Shown here: positions 59,332 to 64,000 of the stretch, piece after piece
Layout: each line of letters begins with the position of its first letter
How positions within the stretch are numbered: the stretch's first letter is position 1
From: Synechococcus sp. CBW1107
GTDB taxonomy: Bacteria; Cyanobacteriota; Cyanobacteriia; PCC-6307; Cyanobiaceae
DNA: 64,000 nucleotides
Direction of reading: 5' to 3'
Assembly: GCF_015841355.1 (NCBI RefSeq)
Contig: NZ_CP064908.1
Location: 2,914,001-2,978,000, forward strand
The notes under the pieces: generated by a model
What the model was told of the DNA's origin: nothing
What the model saw: the letters and a program-made list of their open reading frames with translations, nothing else
Database searches by the model: none
Position numbers and translations under genes: made by a program

Positions 59332-60698
59332 GTGGGCTGACCTGATTTCACCTCAGGTGCTGAATTCAGCCCAAGCGTGCGGGCCAGGAACGGCAGGCTG
59401 ATGCCCTGCACGAAGAGGTTGACCACCACCACGATGAAGATGATGCTTTCGGCGTTCTTGCTGAGCTCCCCGACAATCAAGGGATCGATGCCTCGGATCC
59501 TGGGAATCGCGACGATGAGGTCGTAGGAGAGCGCCAGTGGCACGGCTCCCCGCAACCCGCACCAGGAGACCAGCAACGACTCCTTGAAACTGAAGGGTGA
59601 AAGCGGCTGAAGCATCAAGACGCTGATCGGACGCGCCACGACCATCAGTCCAAGAGCAGAGAGGATCCCAACCGGCAGCGCCTCGACCAGATCCGGAGGA
59701 TACACAAGCAGACCGAAGACCAGAAATATCGTGATCTCCGTCATGGTGTTGAAGGGAAGCAGCACCTCCTGAATCGTGACGTGGTTGATCTCGGGAGATC
59801 GATATCTTGTGTTGGTGAGAAACAGTCCAGTGACGTAGATGGCGATGAAGCCAGAGCCACCCAGCAGGGTTGCCGCACCGTAGACCACAAAGGCCACCGA
59901 CATCGCCACCACCAGCAACTGGGAGCGCTCCTCCACCAGGTCATTGATCACGAAGCGGGCCAGATAGCCGAACACAAAGCCCACCACCAAGCCTGCGCCG
60001 ATCTGCTGAAGAAAGATCTTGATCTGTGTGAGCACGGTGCTCTCCAGGCTGGGGCCGACTCCAGCGGCGCTCGAGGCCACGAAGATGCCCACCACCAGTC
60101 CATAGAACAGCAGGGCTGACGGGTCATTCACTGAGGATTCGAACTCCAGCAGGTGCTGCAATCTCAGCGGAACCTTGTCACGTACCGAGCGCAGCACACT
60201 CAGGGTGGCTCCCGCATCGGTGGAGCCGAGGCAGGCGGCGATCAGCATGGCGGCCCCAAGCGGAATGACTTCGATCCCCGAGGACAGCGACTCGACCCAG
60301 GGGGAGCCCAGGAGCCAGATCAATCCACCCAGAATCAACGAGGAGACCACCACACCGCCGACAGCGAGCACCACGCCATACTCGAGAAATCCCCGTATCG
60401 CGGCCAGGTCGGTCTTGAGGCCGGCGTAGAACAGCAACAGCGCCAGACCGAGCAGTTGAAACGTCGAAGCCTGCTCGTGGGTGATCTCCAGGATGTTGAC
60501 GTTGATCGACAGGCCCAGCAGCAGGACCCCGAGGATGGCGGGGATGCCGATCTTCGGGGAGAACCTGCTGATGGCCAGAGTTCCGAGAAAGAGAATGCCG
60601 ATGAACAACAGATGGGCCTGGAGTGGGAAGTCCAGCACAGTCGCCTGATCATTGGCTGTGGCGGCCTGAGCCAGAACCACCATGGGGTTGATGAGCAT
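59328..60698 (-). CDS. Cation/proton antiporter (CPA1/NhaP type)
   Basis: A 456-residue antiporter with about twelve helices. The CPA1 ion-binding motif FESSVNDPSALLFYGL holds the Asn-Asp pair, and GLRGAVPLALS is a late signature. The N-terminus begins with a hydrophobic, signal-like stretch. Exchange of Na+ or K+ for H+ cannot be separated by eye. This gene seems less GC-rich than its neighbours. It is convergent with pyrC (4 bp overlap) and separated from pyrF-pyrE by 35 bp on the same strand. Confidence 0.9.
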   Translation of the reverse strand: MLINPMVVLAQAATANDQATVLDFPLQAHLLFIGILFLGTLAISRFSPKIGIPAILGVLLLGLSINVNILEITHEQASTFQLLGLALLLFYAGLKTDLAAIRGFLEYGVVLAVGGVVVSSLILGGLIWLLGSPWVESLSSGIEVIPLGAAMLIAACLGSTDAGATLSVLRSVRDKVPLRLQHLLEFESSVNDPSALLFYGLVVGIFVASSAAGVGPSLESTVLTQIKIFLQQIGAGLVVGFVFGYLARFVINDLVEERSQLLVVAMSVAFVVYGAATLLGGSGFIAIYVTGLFLTNTRYRSPEINHVTIQEVLLPFNTMTEITIFLVFGLLVYPPDLVEALPVGILSALGLMVVARPISVLMLQPLSPFSFKESLLVSWCGLRGAVPLALSYDLIVAIPRIRGIDPLIVGELSKNAESIIFIVVVVNLFVQGISLPFLARTLGLNSAPEVKSGQPT

Positions 60699-60733
60699 CC
60701 GATTAGACGTGATTGAACACGGGGACCATGGAT

Positions 60734-62320
60734 TCAGGCGGTGGACCGTGGTGCTGGCGCACGATCCGATCGGGCTTGCCCGGAGGTGTGAGCCGCCAGA
60801 AGGTCCGCCTGCTCCTGGCTCAGACGACCGGCAGCACGCAGAACGGTGGTGATCCGCTGGATACCCACCACCGCGTGGCAGGCATACCCTGCCGAGGCCA
60901 GCCGGCTGGATGCGTTGCCGCCGTGGTCGATGAACACCACCACATCGCGCACCTTCAGGCCCGATGACTCCAGCTTGCCGATGCCCTCCAGCACGCTTCC
61001 GCCCGTGATCAGGATGTCGTCGACGACGACAACGGTCTCGCCCTCCTCGAAATCTCCCTCGATCAGGCGGCGGGCTCCATGGGCCTTGACCTCTTTACGT
61101 GGATAGATCAGCGGCACATGAAGCTGCAGCGACAGCCCCGTGGCGGTGGGGAGGGATCCATAGGGAATTCCGGCGATCCGATCGAACCGCAGCTGGGCCA
61201 GCGGCTGCGCATAAGCGTGCAGCACCCGGTGGAACAGGTTCGGATCGGAGATGATCCGGCGCAGGTCGATGTAGTAATTGAAGACAGCTCCGGAGGCCTG
61301 CACGTACTCCCCGAAGAGCAGGCAACCGATATCGAACAGGTCCACCAGCAGCTCATCGAGCCGCAGGCCCTCCTGACGCTGATCCTCGAGCCGCCCCTGC
61401 TCGAGGCTCTCGGCATCGAGCAGACCATCGGACGATGCTGCCTGTGCCGCCGCCGCTGATCCAGTACGGGGTGCCGGCAGCCAGAGATCGCATCGGTCGG
61501 CCGTTCCCCCATCCCAGTTGGCCCGCATGGTTTCGATCTGCTGGCGGAGCGCCCGGGTTCCGGCCGCCATGCCCTCCTCCACCAGCAGATGCTGGGGCAG
61601 GGGCAGCAGCAGCCCGTCAGCTGAAGCGTTGAGACCCGCCTGAAGCAAGGCCTCCAGCCGCTCTTCCTCGCCCCAGAGGCTGCGCAGGATCAGGAAACGC
61701 TCCGGGGCTTCGCGCCGCACCCTCGCCAGCACGGCCGGATCGCTGGTTCCCACCTCCAGCAACAGGTGCTCCGGAGTCCCCCAGAGCTGGGTCTCCCGCA
61801 CGATCGTGATGTAAAGCGGATCGTCCTCATTGGGATGGTGCTGAACCACCCGGGCACCGGGATTGGAGCTGTGGCAGGTGAGCACCACCGCCCGGTCGGG
61901 ATACAGCAGAAATGGGGCGGCGATGTCCTGGCCCGCGAGGGGCGAGAGGGTGACCGCGTCCACGCCGAGGTCACGGAAGAGGTAGTGAGCCAGGGCCGAG
62001 GAGCTGTTCAGATCACCGTGCTTGGCATCGAGAATCAGCGGCAGCTCCAGCGGCACCAGTTCGCGCACTTCGCGCAGCAACTCGAGGCCGATCGGCCCGA
62101 GGGCCTGGTAGAAGCCCAGGCTCGGCTTGTAGGCGCAGACGCTGTCGGAGGTGGCCTCGATCACCGCCTTGATCCAGCGGCGGGCCTGGGCCAGGAAGGA
62201 CCCGCTGCCGGCGTTGTGGCGCGTCCAGGTCTGCAGCATCTCCGGATTGGGATCCAAGCCGGTGATCAGCAGCGACTGGCGGCTCGCCATCGCTTCGGTG
62301 AGTTTGACGAAAAAGCTCAT
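60734..62320 (-). CDS. pyrF: Bifunctional orotidine-5'-phosphate decarboxylase / orotate phosphoribosyltransferase
   Basis: A 528-residue PyrF-PyrE fusion catalysing the last two steps of UMP synthesis. Residues 1-270 are the decarboxylase of the PyrF2-like type (LLITGLDPNPEML, LILDAKHGDLNSSSALAHY). A low-complexity linker (AAAAQAASSD) follows. Residues about 310-500 are orotate phosphoribosyltransferase with the PRPP loop VVVVDDILITGGSVLEGI. The order PyrF-PyrE is opposite to eukaryotic UMP synthase. It lies near pyrC, though on the other strand. Confidence 0.94.
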   Translation of the reverse strand: MSFFVKLTEAMASRQSLLITGLDPNPEMLQTWTRHNAGSGSFLAQARRWIKAVIEATSDSVCAYKPSLGFYQALGPIGLELLREVRELVPLELPLILDAKHGDLNSSSALAHYLFRDLGVDAVTLSPLAGQDIAAPFLLYPDRAVVLTCHSSNPGARVVQHHPNEDDPLYITIVRETQLWGTPEHLLLEVGTSDPAVLARVRREAPERFLILRSLWGEEERLEALLQAGLNASADGLLLPLPQHLLVEEGMAAGTRALRQQIETMRANWDGGTADRCDLWLPAPRTGSAAAAQAASSDGLLDAESLEQGRLEDQRQEGLRLDELLVDLFDIGCLLFGEYVQASGAVFNYYIDLRRIISDPNLFHRVLHAYAQPLAQLRFDRIAGIPYGSLPTATGLSLQLHVPLIYPRKEVKAHGARRLIEGDFEEGETVVVVDDILITGGSVLEGIGKLESSGLKVRDVVVFIDHGGNASSRLASAGYACHAVVGIQRITTVLRAAGRLSQEQADLLAAHTSGQARSDRAPAPRSTA

Positions 62321-62369
62321 GGCGCCTGCCCCTGGGCCAGCATGGCAGTGCAGGCCACCCCCTGGTCTC

Positions 62370-63116
62370 TCAAGCCATGGCCTGATGGTTCATGCGGCTG
62401 ATCAGTCTGGAGGGAATCTCCTTCGGGCAGACCGCCGAGCACTCCAGCTGGTTGCCGCAGACTCCGAAGCCTTCCGCATCCATCTGCTCGCGCATCCGCC
62501 TGGAGCGCCGGGAGGCTTCCGGCTGGCCCTGGGGCAGAAGCTCGAGGTGGGCGAGCTTGGCCGCCACGAACAGGCTGGCGGAGGCATTCGGGCAGGCCGC
62601 CACGCAGGCTCCGCAACCGATGCAGCTGGCGGCCTCGAACGCCTGTTCCGCCAGGTCCCGCCCCACCGGCAGGACATTGGCCTCCGGGGCGCTGCCGATG
62701 TTCACCGACACATAGCCTCCGGCCATCAGCAGCCGATCGAGGGCGGAACGGTCCACGACCAGATCCTGGATCGGGGGGAAGGCACGGGCCCGCCAGGGCT
62801 CGAGGGTGAGGGTCTGGCCATCGCTGAACTCGCGCAGGTAGAGCTGGCAGACGGTGGTGCCACTGCGGAGGCCATGGGCCTGCCCGTTGATCAGAAATCC
62901 ACAGGAGCCGCAGATGCCCTCTCGGCAGTCGTGATCGAAGCTCACCGGCCGCTCACCCTCCAGCAGCAGCTGCTGGTTGAGCCGATCAAGGGCCTCCAGC
63001 AGGGAAAGATCGGGACTCAGGCCTGTGAGGTGGTGGTCGAGAAAGCGACCCCTGGGCTCATCCTGGCGCTGACGCCAGATCCGCAGGGTGAGGCTGAGGC
63101 TTGAGGAGCTGCTCAT
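62370..63116 (-). CDS. sdhB: Succinate dehydrogenase / fumarate reductase iron-sulfur subunit
   Basis: A 248-residue electron-transfer subunit. Three cluster motifs are visible: the [2Fe-2S] CREGICGSCG with a following Cys (TTVCQLY); the [4Fe-4S]-type CIGCGACVAACPN; and the C-terminal CSAVCPKEIPSR. It lacks the C-terminal extension of some fumarate reductases. The ATG overlaps the sdhA stop (ATGA), so the two are translationally coupled. It connects respiration to the plastoquinone pool. No membrane anchor genes follow within the window. Confidence 0.93.
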   Translation of the reverse strand: MSSSSSLSLTLRIWRQRQDEPRGRFLDHHLTGLSPDLSLLEALDRLNQQLLLEGERPVSFDHDCREGICGSCGFLINGQAHGLRSGTTVCQLYLREFSDGQTLTLEPWRARAFPPIQDLVVDRSALDRLLMAGGYVSVNIGSAPEANVLPVGRDLAEQAFEAASCIGCGACVAACPNASASLFVAAKLAHLELLPQGQPEASRRSRRMREQMDAEGFGVCGNQLECSAVCPKEIPSRLISRMNHQAMA

Positions 63117-64000
63117 CGGTAACTCCTGGCCGTGGGGCTGATCGCACGGAAGTGAAGGGGTTCCTGGTGGCGGATGGGTGCGCCATCAGACCGCCATTCC
63201 CAGGCGGCGATGTGGCTGAACCCGGCGTCACGGCGCAGGGCTTCGCCGCTCTCGCTCTGGTGCTCCTCGCGGAAATGGGCGCCACACGACTCCTCCCGCG
63301 CCAGGGCATCGCGCAGCATCAGCTCGGCCAGCTCGAGGTAATCCTCCAGCTGGAGGGCCCTTTCCAGCTCGGGATCCAGTGGTGTTTCGGGATCGGGGAG
63401 CCGCAGGTCCTGATCGAAGCTTGCGCGCAGGGCCGCCACTCCCTCCAGGCCAGATCGCAGGCCAGCCGCCGAGCGGCTGATACCGCAGCTCTCGATCAGC
63501 AGGCCCCCCAGCAGGCGCCGCAGGTCCACCGCCAGCCTGCTACCTCCGATGGCCCGCAGGCCGGCGATGCGCTGGCGCACGCCCTCCACGGCGTCGCGGC
63601 AGGCGGGGTGATGGTGGGGCAGCGCGGGGTGTGGATGCTCAGCCAGCCAGGCCGGCACGGTGGCCGGGGCGATGAACAGCCCATCGGCCAGGCCCTGCAT
63701 CAGGGCACTGGCCCCGAGCCGGTTGGCACCGTGCTCGGAGAAGTTCGCCTCGCCGAGCACGAACAGCCCCGGGATCGTGCTCATCAGGTGGTAGTCGACC
63801 CAAAGCCCACCCATCGTGTAGTGGGGAGCGGGGTAGATGCGCATCGGTTCCCGGTAGGGGTCGACTCCGGTGATGCGCTCGTACATCGAGAAGAGGTTGC
63901 CGTAGCGGGCTTGGATCACCCCGCGGCCCTCCCGTTCGATCGCCTCCTCGAAATCCAGATAGATCGAGCGGCCGGCAGGCCCGACCCCATGGCCGGCCCC
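63113..64000 (-). CDS. sdhA: Succinate dehydrogenase / fumarate reductase flavoprotein subunit (C-terminal part)
   Basis: The 3' part of a gene that runs off the window end; the N-terminal FAD-binding portion is missing. The visible 295 residues include AGHGVGPAGRSIYLDF, the catalytic-region IYPAPHYTMGGLWVDYHLMS (the Pro-Ala-Pro-His segment), LGEANFSEHGANRLGASALMQGLADGLF, and the helical C-terminal domain ending EPLHFRAISPTARSYR. The frame is open to base 64000. Its stop overlaps the sdhB start. Confidence 0.92.
   Translation of the reverse strand, partial: GAGHGVGPAGRSIYLDFEEAIEREGRGVIQARYGNLFSMYERITGVDPYREPMRIYPAPHYTMGGLWVDYHLMSTIPGLFVLGEANFSEHGANRLGASALMQGLADGLFIAPATVPAWLAEHPHPALPHHHPACRDAVEGVRQRIAGLRAIGGSRLAVDLRRLLGGLLIESCGISRSAAGLRSGLEGVAALRASFDQDLRLPDPETPLDPELERALQLEDYLELAELMLRDALAREESCGAHFREEHQSESGEALRRDAGFSHIAAWEWRSDGAPIRHQEPLHFRAISPTARSYR

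Overview
This 64 kb window is a dense, very GC-rich stretch of chromosome from an oxygenic picocyanobacterium, most likely of the Cyanobium / alpha-cyanobacterial Synechococcus type. The case rests on the photosystem II assembly lipoprotein Psb27, ferrochelatase with a chlorophyll-binding C-terminal segment, the NdhF4-NdhD4-CupB CO2-uptake module, a Tic22-like protein, a PII signal protein, a SigA-type sigma factor with a Lys/Ala-rich N-terminus, and several cyanobacteria-only proteins of unknown function. I see no tRNA, rRNA, CRISPR array, insertion sequence or prophage. The only recombinase is one isolated tyrosine-recombinase-like gene.

Layout. 0-7 kb: rpoD, priA, a DUF3153-type membrane protein, argB and a DUF2854-type membrane protein. 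7-16 kb: an SSB-like protein, cobK, a PfkB-family sugar/adenosine kinase, purA, psb27, proS, a small HTH-like protein, ppa and a methyltransferase. 15.7-23.5 kb: a [2Fe-2S] ferredoxin, an Spx/ArsC-like protein, an unknown membrane protein, lepB, a dihydroorotase-like protein that has lost its metal ligands, a double histidine phosphatase, a CPBP protease and an FtsL-like protein leading into ftsI. 25-33 kb: transaldolase with EF-hands, a cyclic-nucleotide-binding-like protein, a geranylgeranyl-reductase-family flavoprotein, frr, pyrH, cobO, the tyrosine recombinase, hemH and an M23 peptidase. 33-44.5 kb: acetolactate synthase with a C-terminal zinc ribbon, small secreted and membrane proteins, Tic22, a periplasmic-binding-like protein, ppsA, a P-type ATPase and an ArsB/NhaD-type permease. 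44.6-50 kb: ndhF4-ndhD4-cupB, a fasciclin protein and a GAP-family membrane protein. 50.5-64 kb: a variant PII protein, a chromate-transporter homologue, a four-gene amino-acid ABC transporter, ktrB, pyrC, a cation/proton antiporter, a pyrF-pyrE fusion, sdhB and the 3' part of sdhA.

Genes that act together: pyrimidine synthesis (pyrC, pyrF-pyrE, pyrH, plus the pseudo-dihydroorotase), cobalamin synthesis (cobK, cobO), AMP supply (purA with the PfkB kinase), CO2 uptake (ndhF4, ndhD4, cupB), cell division (FtsL-like protein, ftsI) and ion homeostasis (ktrB, antiporter, P-type ATPase). Genes are tightly packed. Many start on NUG codons overlapping the previous stop, and convergent pairs overlap or abut at their 3' ends.

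Most of the window is conserved core genome. I found no clear new multi-gene system. The items most worth a second look are the PII protein lacking both classical modification sites, the metal-less dihydroorotase, the zinc-ribbon acetolactate synthase, the recombinase whose coding potential extends past its first usual start codon, the divergent cobK/SSB pair whose start codons lie in the same 9 bp, and the near-absence of room for terminators.
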